From: Marinobacter manganoxydans MnI7-9
Lineage (GTDB): Bacteria > Pseudomonadota > Gammaproteobacteria > Pseudomonadales > Oleiphilaceae
Length of the DNA: 64,000 bases
Direction: 5' to 3'
NCBI RefSeq assembly: GCF_000235625.1
Contig: NZ_AGTR01000028.1
Location: 53,562 to 117,561 of the forward strand
Of this stretch, positions 20,628 through 30,200 are shown piece by piece. A program made the position numbers and the translations under genes. The notes under the pieces were generated by a model. It made no database searches. It saw only the letters and a list, made by a program, of their open reading frames with translations, and had not been told where the DNA came from. Positions within the stretch are counted from its first letter, which is position 1, and each line of letters opens with the position of its first letter.

Positions 20628-20707
20628 CAAGAAACAATAAGGCAAGCGACCCTTTCGTCCCTCCAATATGGCATGGACTCGCCCATTAAGCACAAACCGT
20701 TCGTTAT

Positions 20708-21118
20708 CTATGGCTGATACGTCTTTATCCTGTGACAATTTCGAACATCAAAGTGAAGCCACGATACGTTTAACTCAACGCTTCCAATCATCTCAAAATC
20801 AGGGTCTGTTGAATGGCTCAAAATGTCCTGGCGTACTTCTTCAGCGGCTCGTTCAGCAAAGAGACAGTCTGCCGCACGACCGAAAGTATGTTGGCTGTAG
20901 CGTGAGTAAAATGGGCTGTCTTTGGTACGCAGCCCGCTCCACTCTCTTTCTTTGCCCCAGTAGTAGTTGTTAACCGTCATGGGGCCGTATCTCCGCCTCA
21001 GACGGTCAAGGGTTATAAGGAGCCGTTCGTCCAACAGTTCCCAGGCTTTCTCCCCCCATTCTTGGAAGACCTTGGGTGGCACCAACTCGTGAATAGCAAA
21101 ATACTCGCAGCGATACAT
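20708..21118 (-). CDS. Peptidase M15-like protein (phage endolysin-type)
   Basis: A 136-aa protein resembling small M15 zinc peptidases that cut peptidoglycan peptides and are common in phages. The zinc motif SQHTFGRAAD gives H77 and D84; the second metal site SWLHFDVRN gives H122 and D124. The stretch MTVNNYYWGKEREWSGLRT is like phage-encoded relatives as I recall them. It has no signal peptide, so it would act from the cytoplasm only if released, as endolysins are. It is the last gene of the ten-gene minus-strand cluster, 45 bases after the preceding gene. Confidence 0.7.
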   Translation of the reverse strand: MYRCEYFAIHELVPPKVFQEWGEKAWELLDERLLITLDRLRRRYGPMTVNNYYWGKEREWSGLRTKDSPFYSRYSQHTFGRAADCLFAERAAEEVRQDILSHSTDPDFEMIGSVELNVSWLHFDVRNCHRIKTYQP

Positions 21119-21163
21119 GGCATTGCTCCTCCCACAAAAATAACGTTCAGACAGCCAATGGTT

Positions 21164-22393
21164 TTATGGCTTGAATGTAAGAACCTGCGGAACAATATTT
21201 GCCCTTCCCGCACCTCCCTGAAGAGTAAAGGCGGACGCCATCCAGTAGGTTTTACGGCGTGGGTCTGGCTGAATATCGAGGTAGTCTCCCCATGCTCGAG
21301 CGTGGGGCTGGTGGCTAGAGGCATCGCCCAGGGCCATCTGCCAGTTTGGCAAAGCATTCGACTCTCTGTCATCCAGCCACCCGACCCCCAGCGTTGGGTG
21401 GCGGCCTCCGGCACCGCACACCGCGACTATGCCCACATCGCCCCGTTGGTTCGGGCAAACTGACGGATAAGCCCAGGCCCGGTCCGAATTCCACAGATCG
21501 GGCTCATCAATCAGCTCATTCGAACTCTTCCTGATTCTCACCACGCGTACGAAGGGAAAAGGGTGCTGAACATCCGCCGAGGCCACCCAGACGAAACCAA
21601 GAACACCGCCTGACTCCCACGCTCCGAGAACGCGATCATCCATGCGATTCATCCATTGACTTGTCGCATCATCAGGTTTTGCGTAAGGGCCGTCGCGCCA
21701 ATGCCTCACAGCGACGGAAACTTGCGAGACATCCTCTTCGTCGTCAGGCCATCGGAACACCTCGATAGATGGCTGAAAATAGCTCAGGCTGGCAAAGATC
21801 GCCGTACTTCCCATGCCACGACAAAAACGGAGAGATCCGAATTCTTCCGTTGACCAGGCTTCCCGGGAGATCGCTTCACGCGCCTTCAATTGATCCAGGG
21901 ACAGTCGTAACACCACCGCTCTTTGCCAGCGGTCTGTGGTTGTGCTGAAAACGTTGAACGACAGCAAGAGGTGGTTATCTGATTCGGCCAGATCGGGGTA
22001 ATCCAGCCAGGTCCCCGACCACTGTTCGTCAATGTCCGTCGGAGTTGTATCCCACCAGGTCCATGTACCAGGCGCGCCGGATGAACTGACAGCGACACGA
22101 ATCAGGTTTCCTTGGGTGGTCTTGGAAAACTGCAGAAGCCAGATCCAGAGCCGTCTGGCAGAGCAGTAGTGAATGAGCTGATCGCAACAGAATCCAGCGC
22201 CTGCGGGAGGCAATTCCGTGTAGGGGTCTACAAACACCCAGTTGTCGCCACCGTCGGTGGTTCGGGAACAGAACCAGTTGCCCGTGACGATAATGCGTTT
22301 GCCGGAGCATGCAAGAGCAGGTTCCAGGATTGTAGCTGCCTGTCCCCCGGTGTCGCCACTGTTCAACCGCTTGGTATCGACGATAGCTGTCAT
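21164..22393 (-). CDS. Asp-box (BNR/sialidase-like) repeat protein
   Basis: A 409-aa protein that looks like a beta-propeller. An Asp-box-like motif, SRTTDGGDNWVFVD, lies at about residues 43-56, followed by the striking FCCDQLIHY (68-76). Trp-rich blade-like repeats follow (WIWLLQF, WTWWDTTP, WLDYPDLAESDNHLLLS). There is no signal peptide and no complete set of sialidase catalytic arginines that I can identify, so enzyme activity is not claimed. It starts within the stop of the 104-aa gene (ATGA overlap). It may act with the larger propeller protein encoded upstream in the same cluster. Confidence 0.65.
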   Translation of the reverse strand: MTAIVDTKRLNSGDTGGQAATILEPALACSGKRIIVTGNWFCSRTTDGGDNWVFVDPYTELPPAGAGFCCDQLIHYCSARRLWIWLLQFSKTTQGNLIRVAVSSSGAPGTWTWWDTTPTDIDEQWSGTWLDYPDLAESDNHLLLSFNVFSTTTDRWQRAVVLRLSLDQLKAREAISREAWSTEEFGSLRFCRGMGSTAIFASLSYFQPSIEVFRWPDDEEDVSQVSVAVRHWRDGPYAKPDDATSQWMNRMDDRVLGAWESGGVLGFVWVASADVQHPFPFVRVVRIRKSSNELIDEPDLWNSDRAWAYPSVCPNQRGDVGIVAVCGAGGRHPTLGVGWLDDRESNALPNWQMALGDASSHQPHARAWGDYLDIQPDPRRKTYWMASAFTLQGGAGRANIVPQVLTFKP

Positions 22394-22704
22394 GGCTTTT
22401 TGCCTTTCCGGCCTTTTGAACCCTCGTCGATGACGGCCTCAGGCAGTGCCGATGTTTGCTCACCCGGTCCTCCCTCGGCTTCCGGCTCCGGCTGGCTTTC
22501 CGATGACGGACGAGAGATTTTGCCGGGCCCCGGCGCCTTTCGACGCGGCGAAATGTTTTGATCTTTCTGATCGAAATCAGGTTTTTCTGCCGGTTGTCCG
22601 GAGGCCACCTTTTCGGCTGCGTCTCGTGCAGGTTGCTTTTCAGGTGCCTGGTCAGTCAAGGAATGGTGTTTTCCCACTCCCTTCTTCTCTTTTGGGTCCG
22701 CCAT
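22390..22704 (-). CDS. Small disordered charged protein
   Basis: A 104-aa product rich in Lys, Glu, Pro, Gln and Ser, beginning MADPKEKKGVGKHHSLTDQA and ending GSKGRKGKKP. It has no hydrophobic core or motif and is predicted by eye to be disordered. It is kept as a gene because it directly abuts the membrane-protein gene upstream (no spacing) and overlaps the next gene by 4 bases. Possible roles are a linker, chaperone or anchor within the cluster; none can be demonstrated. Confidence 0.6.
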   Translation of the reverse strand: MADPKEKKGVGKHHSLTDQAPEKQPARDAAEKVASGQPAEKPDFDQKDQNISPRRKAPGPGKISRPSSESQPEPEAEGGPGEQTSALPEAVIDEGSKGRKGKKP

Positions 22705-23421
22705 TTATGTCACCAGTCGCAAGATATAGCCGCCCATTACGGTCCAGAACAGAACGCTATACCAGCGTTCTCCCAGTTTCCTGTTGATGGTTCTTCCCAG
22801 CAAGGTACAACCCGCCATAACAAGGACCAGAGTACCTGCCAGAACCAGATGCTCGATTTGCAGCAAGCCGGACTGACTGAACACCACGGCCTTGGTCGTG
22901 TCGCCGACCAGGGACACCAGAGAGGCGGCGCCCACAAAGTAAAAACGCTCAAGCTGCAGGCTGCGAAGTGCAACGCCCTTCAGCGGCCCCGAAGTACCTG
23001 AAATACCTGAGGTAGCGCCAGAACAGAACGCTAGCCCAACCCCCCAGGCTTTTTTCGCGCGATGATAGGGCGAAAACTCCCACACGAGGGTGACAACAAT
23101 CACCAGCGCAACGGCATACCGAATCCATAGCTCTGGCAGTTTGAGCATCAGAGTCGCGCCCAGTGCGGTGCCCAGCAGAACTGCGATGATGACGGCGCCG
23201 GAGGCCCTCCAGGGCAGGGTTTTCCGGTAAACCGTCACCTTCGCAACGTTGTTGCAGGCCAACAACAAAGCAGCCACGGCGATCCCCTCTTTGGTACCGA
23301 TGGCCATCATCATGGCGGGCACCAGAATCAGGGAACCGCCGAGGCCCGCTGCAGCGGAGACAATAAACGACGCCGGGATGGCCAGGGCCAGAAGGATCAG
23401 AGATATCGCATCAAGTTCCAT
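22705..23421 (-). CDS. TauE/SafE-family membrane transporter
   Basis: A 238-aa integral membrane protein with about seven to eight hydrophobic segments. The family features are the N-terminal GLGGSLILVPAMM repeat and the second repeat around GATSGISGTSGPLKGVAL. Members export or import small organosulfur or carboxylate anions such as sulfite and sulfoacetate; the substrate here is unknown. The gene lies inside the cluster, 14 bases after the giant propeller gene and directly abutting the 104-aa gene, so it is likely part of the same message. Confidence 0.85.
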   Translation of the reverse strand: MELDAISLILLALAIPASFIVSAAAGLGGSLILVPAMMMAIGTKEGIAVAALLLACNNVAKVTVYRKTLPWRASGAVIIAVLLGTALGATLMLKLPELWIRYAVALVIVVTLVWEFSPYHRAKKAWGVGLAFCSGATSGISGTSGPLKGVALRSLQLERFYFVGAASLVSLVGDTTKAVVFSQSGLLQIEHLVLAGTLVLVMAGCTLLGRTINRKLGERWYSVLFWTVMGGYILRLVT

Positions 23422-23435
23422 CGGTGCGTCCTTGC

Positions 23436-26400
23436 TTAAGGGAAAAGTTGATTGCCGGGTCGAGGCCAGACGCTGACAACCCGGGCCGCAGCATGGGGCC
23501 AGTTGCGCACCAGATTTTCCACGGAGGTAACCGGACCCGTTGGTACTGCCGAAAAGACATCGTTTGTTGAGCCGACAACAGCCAGGAGCAGTATCCGATG
23601 ACCGGTCGAAACGCCGGAAAGGTCCACGTTGATTGACACGGCTCGTGGCATTCGAGCAGCCAGGTCAACCGACAAACGGTTCAATGGCGTGCCGTCAGCC
23701 GCCAGCGCCACGTTCCATCCCGGAGGTGTTGGCTGCGGCGCTCCGCCGGTCAGGCTGCGGACAAAGGGCACGAGGTTTGTGCAATCGGTTCCCAGCAATG
23801 TGTTTTGAGAGGCTCCGGAACGCCATAACAGCACCACAAACGCTCCGTTTGCTGCCACCGGCCGGGTGTCTCGATGGTGCAGCAACACATCAACGGTGCT
23901 TCGCTCGCGGTATACCTGCCAGACTGAGTTCCTGACTCGCCGGGGTACCACTGTTTCCATCAGGTCAATCTCCGAACCGGGTAACGCTGGTACGGCTGCG
24001 TTTTGCCAGGGTGCCCTGTAAACACCCGGCGAGCCGTTCTCGTCAAGTGCGTTGGCCATGACGTCAGCCCACAAGGCTGCATCTATTCGTCTTGCGCCCG
24101 GGTTTGCGATGCCTCTCAAGCGGCGGTGGCGCTCAACGAGATCACCCATTTGATCACTCCACTCACCATTTGGGATGACGCTGGGGTAAATCCACCGGAA
24201 GGCGGTCTGGAACGTCCAGAGTTGGTAGCGCAGGTTTCCGTTCCAGATGTTGGTTCCCCGGAACGATGGCGTTGTCCCTACTGGGGCCTCGGGCCGCACG
24301 ACGATATCCGGACTTGAGAAGAAAGGCTCTGCCGCTGCCCCGGGACGAAGACGCGGATTTTGCATGGGGGTCGGGAACATGCGACGGTCATCCCTCGGGT
24401 GCACGCGCACATAGGTTCGGGCGGGCTCAGCTGCAGCGAGGTTGACCTCCCAAACGCCTCGGGACTGCAAGGTGGCCCTCATCAACCTCGGCGACGTGCC
24501 CGCGCCGGACGGATCTTGCCAGATGTGAAGGTCCTGCACGACCGCTTCCGGCAGACCGTTCACGAACAGCTGCCACGGTCCGTGGGCGTTACCCGCAATT
24601 CTGGTTGCCGTCCACACCGCAGTCGAAGTTCCAACGTACACGGTATTGGGATTCGCCGGGTCAACCGTAACCGAATACGCCGGGTCGATCGGACTGGTTG
24701 CGAGAGGGGGCATGGGTGGCAGGGCCTGACCCAGGCCTGTCAGCCGACAACCGCCAGCAGCGTCATCGTAATAAAAACAGGAGTCTGCAGCAGCGGTTGG
24801 CGAAACGGCCGCCACCGCTGCGGATGTTGGCGTAGCTGGAACCGCCGGTGTCCAGGTATTGGTCTGGCCGGTTGTCACGAGATAGAAATCGCTGGTTCCC
24901 GGAACTGGAGCAATATCTGTGAAAAACGTAGCCTGCGGTGTTACCAGTGGCGCAGCCGGCGCCGCAACGCCCGGGCCGATCAACGCGGTTGACGTCCAAC
25001 GCCCCGCATTACCGGGATCCTCGCTGTAACGGATAACCCCCTGATTAAATAAGGCCAACAGGGTGCGCTCATCGACCCATTTCACCGTGACCACCGGCCC
25101 AAAACCTGCTGGCGGTACCCCAAAGGCCATGTTGGCTGCAGTGCTCGGGGTTCGGTTGCCCGGACGGCCATCCCGCCACTGCACAAAGGTGCCAGCGGCG
25201 GTTATGGGTAATACTCTCCACGTGTTCGGGTTGCTGGTACCCAGATTGTCGGTCACCCAAACCCTGTTGGTCCCCAGCGCTACCCTTCCCAGGTTCCCTG
25301 CCGCACGTCGAACAGTATCGATACCCGAATAGAAGTTACTGGCATTGGACTCCGGATCGTTGTTGATCAGATTACACGGCGCTCGGTATCGGCCCGCCGG
25401 GTCACAGGCCCAATCCGCATTGGCAAATTGCCCCATCACGTAGTGGGACTGAACCGGGTGAAACGTTACCCCACCACCGTCGCCCTGCATCGACGTCTTC
25501 ATCTCCCAGACGGTGCTTCCCACCCGGACCTGTCGGCCATTGTCCTGACAACCGAGCATCGAAAAATGGCTGGAGGTGGGATGACTGGCACTGAAGATAG
25601 ATTCGATGGACGCAAGACCCACGTTTCGGCTGCTGAAGGTATTGGTTTGGCCATCGCGCAGGGAAACGAACACGCCGCCATCGCAACCCACCCAGATTTG
25701 CCGGGATCCATCTGCATTGGTGGCTTTCCTGAGAGAATGAACGTCCGGGTGAACTGCATCGCCGATCAGACCAGGCTGTGTGGCTCCTGAGTTCGTGCCG
25801 ACTGGCTGATCGGAAACGCCCGGAGACGGTACGAGGTTGTTGCCATTCACGTCGAAAGCCCAAATGGACGCGTTCCAGTTATTGACCTGAATGAGCGACC
25901 CGCCGATATAGACCCGGTCTGTCCGTACCGGCGGTGGAACCAGAGCCGTATTCCGGGTCGTAACGACGATGGCCTGATCATAGTCACGCTGCCCGGGCCA
26001 GAGATTGGCGGCGGATGGAATGTTATTCAATGGGTTGGCAATGGGCGCAGCATCACCCGGATTTGCTATTTGCCAGATATGGGGCACAGGATTCCCACCG
26101 GCGGGATTAGTGGTCACCTCACCGAGAATATACAAAGCGGTGTTGTCATCATTCACCGCCATGCTCATTCTTCCATCCAACCTTCCCGTGGCCGGGACAG
26201 TCGGTGCCGGAAGAAAGTTCTGCGTAATCCAGTTGAAGGTGTTGCCGTGATCGTCTGAGAACGCAATGCCTGAGCTTCGAAAACACACAAACAGACGATT
26301 TCCGACATAACACAAATCGGTCGGCGCACGATTGACCGGGGCCATGGCGGCCCCGTTTGCGGGCGGCGATGGCGCGGGGGCAGGCAACGGCAGGGCTGAC

Positions 26401-27281
26401 CAGGTAAACGAGAGGTTACCGCCAACCATGGATCGAGTGCCCAGATAAAGTCCGCCGCCCTGGATGTTCCAGCCAAGATCCCGACCACCTGAAGTGGCTG
26501 CGATCACACGATCTCCGGCAGCTCCGGGTGCGGAGCCGGGAACGCGTACCATGCGTGTTATCGACACGCCCTCCAGAGCGGCAATGCCCGTCGCAGTTTC
26601 CCAGGGGTCCGAACTGACCGCACCGGCGGCGGGTCCTGATGCGGCGAGAATGCCAACCCCGCGAATTGCATCAGCGCCATCAACACCCTGCATCGCGTCG
26701 AATTCACCGGTACCCACCATCACAAAATCAGCACCGGCGTTGGCACCGAAGTTCACCAGTAAACACCCACAGGCGAATGCGCTGGTGTTGCCACCGAACC
26801 GCCTGGGCTCGTTGGCCCAGCCCCCCAGGGGTTCCCAGGTAGCGCCACCGTCGCCGGTATACCAGACGCCACCTTTGGCCGTGCCTGCGTAGGCGCGTTG
26901 GCCATCAGGGCTTACGGCCAGATCACGAACCCGGCCAGACACTCGCGGCCTACCCTCAGCCTGCCCCTGACGAACCACCGAGGGCCCGATCGGCACCCAC
27001 CGATTGGTATTGTTGGCGGGAAACGCCATGGGGGCGGGCCCCAGGCCAGCCGAAGAACGGGCAGACGTTCGGGCCGGAGGTTCGCCGAATGGACCAATAC
27101 CCTCGCGCTCCATTAACGCCTTCATGGAGGCCGCCAACGCCTGTTTGTCGGGTGAACCCGAAATTGATGTTAAGAAGCTATCCCTCGCGACCGCGTTTTT
27201 TCGCTTCTCGGCTTTCCTCTTGCGGCGCCGTGCAAGCGCTCGTTCCTGAGCGAGAGTAGGATCAACCGGTACATCACTCAT
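23436..27281 (-). CDS. Large Asp-box beta-propeller protein
   Basis: A 1281-aa protein with a very basic N-terminus (about residues 18-30, RRRKRKAEKRKN), then a VPS10/sialidase-like propeller region. The first Asp-box is GVWYTGDGGATWEPLGG (138-154), preceded by RVSGRVRDLAVSPDGQRAYAG. Further blade-like repeats run to about residue 950, with motifs such as CVRSSGIAFSDDHGNTF-type boxes and PNTVYVGTSTAVW. The last about 250 residues look like a separate beta-sandwich region (STVDVLLHHRDTRPV). There is no signal peptide or membrane segment. The ATG overlaps the stop of the 1264-aa gene by 4 bases. It is the larger of the two Asp-box proteins of the cluster. Confidence 0.65.
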   Translation of the reverse strand: MSDVPVDPTLAQERALARRRKRKAEKRKNAVARDSFLTSISGSPDKQALAASMKALMEREGIGPFGEPPARTSARSSAGLGPAPMAFPANNTNRWVPIGPSVVRQGQAEGRPRVSGRVRDLAVSPDGQRAYAGTAKGGVWYTGDGGATWEPLGGWANEPRRFGGNTSAFACGCLLVNFGANAGADFVMVGTGEFDAMQGVDGADAIRGVGILAASGPAAGAVSSDPWETATGIAALEGVSITRMVRVPGSAPGAAGDRVIAATSGGRDLGWNIQGGGLYLGTRSMVGGNLSFTWSALPLPAPAPSPPANGAAMAPVNRAPTDLCYVGNRLFVCFRSSGIAFSDDHGNTFNWITQNFLPAPTVPATGRLDGRMSMAVNDDNTALYILGEVTTNPAGGNPVPHIWQIANPGDAAPIANPLNNIPSAANLWPGQRDYDQAIVVTTRNTALVPPPVRTDRVYIGGSLIQVNNWNASIWAFDVNGNNLVPSPGVSDQPVGTNSGATQPGLIGDAVHPDVHSLRKATNADGSRQIWVGCDGGVFVSLRDGQTNTFSSRNVGLASIESIFSASHPTSSHFSMLGCQDNGRQVRVGSTVWEMKTSMQGDGGGVTFHPVQSHYVMGQFANADWACDPAGRYRAPCNLINNDPESNASNFYSGIDTVRRAAGNLGRVALGTNRVWVTDNLGTSNPNTWRVLPITAAGTFVQWRDGRPGNRTPSTAANMAFGVPPAGFGPVVTVKWVDERTLLALFNQGVIRYSEDPGNAGRWTSTALIGPGVAAPAAPLVTPQATFFTDIAPVPGTSDFYLVTTGQTNTWTPAVPATPTSAAVAAVSPTAAADSCFYYDDAAGGCRLTGLGQALPPMPPLATSPIDPAYSVTVDPANPNTVYVGTSTAVWTATRIAGNAHGPWQLFVNGLPEAVVQDLHIWQDPSGAGTSPRLMRATLQSRGVWEVNLAAAEPARTYVRVHPRDDRRMFPTPMQNPRLRPGAAAEPFFSSPDIVVRPEAPVGTTPSFRGTNIWNGNLRYQLWTFQTAFRWIYPSVIPNGEWSDQMGDLVERHRRLRGIANPGARRIDAALWADVMANALDENGSPGVYRAPWQNAAVPALPGSEIDLMETVVPRRVRNSVWQVYRERSTVDVLLHHRDTRPVAANGAFVVLLWRSGASQNTLLGTDCTNLVPFVRSLTGGAPQPTPPGWNVALAADGTPLNRLSVDLAARMPRAVSINVDLSGVSTGHRILLLAVVGSTNDVFSAVPTGPVTSVENLVRNWPHAAARVVSVWPRPGNQLFP

Positions 27282-30200
27282 GACTGATCCTCCTCAATGA
27301 TCCGAATCCAGCCCTCCTGGAATTCGTGAGGCGTTCTTGGCAGAAGTGCTGACTGCGTCGCGGCAACGATGGGGTCGTCTCGCCAGGTCAAGGGGCCGGT
27401 CCGACGGGTGAACTGTTGCTTCTCGCCCAGAAGATTGACCTTGGGTAACCGAATCTCCTCAGGATCAACAAGCACCGGACCTACCCGAACAGAAGGGATA
27501 ACCCGCTTTAGGCCATCATTGATCCAGGCGTCATTGAGAGCCAGTGACTTTCTCGGCAGAACGCCGGAGGTAAGGTGAACCTTGCCAGCAGGCAGCATCA
27601 ACAGCGTCAGCGTATGGCAGGTACCGGGCCGGACGTAGAAAAGATCCTCGTCAACCAGATAAGGATGGTCCAGTGGCTGGACATCCGGAACATGAACCTT
27701 GCCCAGCAAACCCAACTGCCCTCGGCGACGACCGCTCTCCCTAGCCAGCGCACCGATGGACTTGTCGACGAGATGGAACTGGTCGTAGTTGTCATCAATA
27801 AAATATCCGAGCAGTGAATCGTCGCTGCGCTGGAGATCGCCCAGCCGTACCGGAAACGCCTGATCCCGGAGCGCCTCGAACGCGGCCTTGCGGGTATTCG
27901 CCGTTTCAATTGAATCCACTCGCACATCGTCAAGATCGTCGGGTACATCCAACCTCAGTGTCGCCTTGACCACAGCGATGGGACGCCCCACCAGGCCGGC
28001 AATCGATGATGACCCCAAGGTACTGAAGGTATCCACTGTCCAGAGTGTGGTGTCGATTGCCCTCAGCAAACCTGTCAGCGAGCTTTCGGTAGTCGGTAGC
28101 TCCCCCTTCCGATGCTGCACATCCGTTCTGATCACCCCGGAAACAAGATTGCCCACGGGCGTTGCATCGGGCGGCAGATCGGCCATAGGCCCAGCGCCCG
28201 GGGGCAAGGGCCTCCCCGGAGCTGGCTCCCAGCGGACCGCTCCGGTCAGCTCATGATGACTGATCTGGCCCAATGGATTACCCCTCTTATCGAAAGCTTC
28301 GAGAGATTCATCAATGTGGTCAGGTAACAGAAAGCCGGCAACAGGGTTAACCGCCAGGGTTGGCTCCAATTGATTCACAAAGGCTTCAGGAGCCAGTGCC
28401 GGGTCGCCCTGGTAGGCCGGATCGACCAACCGAAAAAGCCAGCGCCCGCCCCCCTGGATGCGCAGTGGCATCTTCATGGCAGAGGTATCATCCGGTATTT
28501 CCAGGGGTGTGGTGGTTTGAATGTCCGTGGTAGGCACGTCAAGGACACGGCCAAATGCATCCACCAAACGAAGCGCCTTAAAGGAGATGGTTCCCCCGAA
28601 CAAGGTCAAAGGATCGGCAATAACCTCTGGCCGGTCATCGGCGCCAGGCGTGGAGAAGAATCCGCCCAGATAGTTCAGGCCCAGGAGTTGTTCCCTGACC
28701 CCATCCAGAGAGGCCGACGCCAGATCCTGGGGTTTGATGAAATCCGCCAGGGTATTCAATGTGTTTTCCTGGGATGCCGTCAGCGTATCGCCTGTGGCCT
28801 CCCTCTCCTGCTCCGCCGCAATCCAGCGGCTGATACCTGCCTGAAGAGCCGTCCCCAGGCCCCGATGCAGCGGGCTACGGCCAACAATCTCAATCATCTG
28901 GACATCATTGGCGTCGGTTTTTCGAACCATGTCCAGTTCATCGAGCTGCCAATCAGTCAAAGAAGTCGAGCCCTCCAATTCAATCCGCCATTCCAGCCAA
29001 AGCGGCACCCAGGGCTGTCGCCAGGCGGTAACCCCCAGTGGGCTCGGGCTCAGCCCCTCAAGGTAAGAGGCAACAGCCAGCTCAGCCGTGATTTGCTTTT
29101 TCAGGGACGTCTCCCGGAAAGAGAATTGCTGCCAGGTTTCCTTTCCCGGCGCTTGCGGATCCGCAAGGCTGCCAGACAAGGTGTACGCCCCGCTGCCGTC
29201 GTAGCGACCATCTGCGGAGTAGAGCCGGAGCATCTCTCCTTCAATGCGGCTCTGATACTTCGGGCGAACCTCGTCCTTGTCGGTGGCAGCGTTGGCCAGC
29301 CAGCGGCTGCAGTAGGGATTCAGAACCAGAGCTTCACGTACGATGGTCAACACTTCGGGCGGGATTGCGCCCGATCCCAGCGTGGGCACCAGGTCTTTCG
29401 CCTTGACCACGCCTTTGATGCCTTTCACCGCCTCATTGGGGTAACGGCACCGTAAACGGCCATTATCATCGTGGAGCCCGTCATAATGATGGCGCAGGCT
29501 TGGCTTGGCACCTTTTATGGCCAGCGACGGGGGCTGGGGCATGAAAAGACGGGGTGCGGGTCGTTCAACGGTGCGCCGGTCTTTGAGCGCACCCCGAATC
29601 GCATCGGATTTGAGCTCGATTGGTGGAGCTTTGGGCGCTTGCATTTCCTCGCTGAAGACAACTTTGTCACGCCAACGAGGCAGCGGCGACACCCGTTCGG
29701 CGGTGCTCTCCTTGCTCATCCTGGCTCGCCCTTTTCGCCCGACCGAAGTTGCGTTAACCGACGCGGAGTCCTCAACGCGCAGATGATCGAGTTTGGCTGC
29801 AGGCAAGGGTTTGCCCGGACGAGAGCTGAACATGTCGTCGTGCTCTCGCTCGGCAATATCCCGCAGGCCGTCCTGAGTGCCCATACGGTCCATCAAATCG
29901 CTGGTGAAGGCAGCGGCCAGCATTTCAGCGGCACGCCTCTGGGAAACGCTATCGCCAATGGCATCTGCGCCGAGCGCGGTAACCAGATCATCCGTATCAA
30001 ACCCGGCCGCGACCGACAGCGCCTCTGAGGATGGGCGCTCGTCAATGACAGGCATGTTCTCTCCGATGGGGACGCCTGAAATCATGCCGTGAAAAAGCGA
30101 CATGAAGGTGGGAGATTTCTGGGCAATAAACAACTTGGAGGCTTTATCAACCGGCAGGCCCATTTCCGGAGTCATGTCGGCGTATGTGAAAGATTCAACG

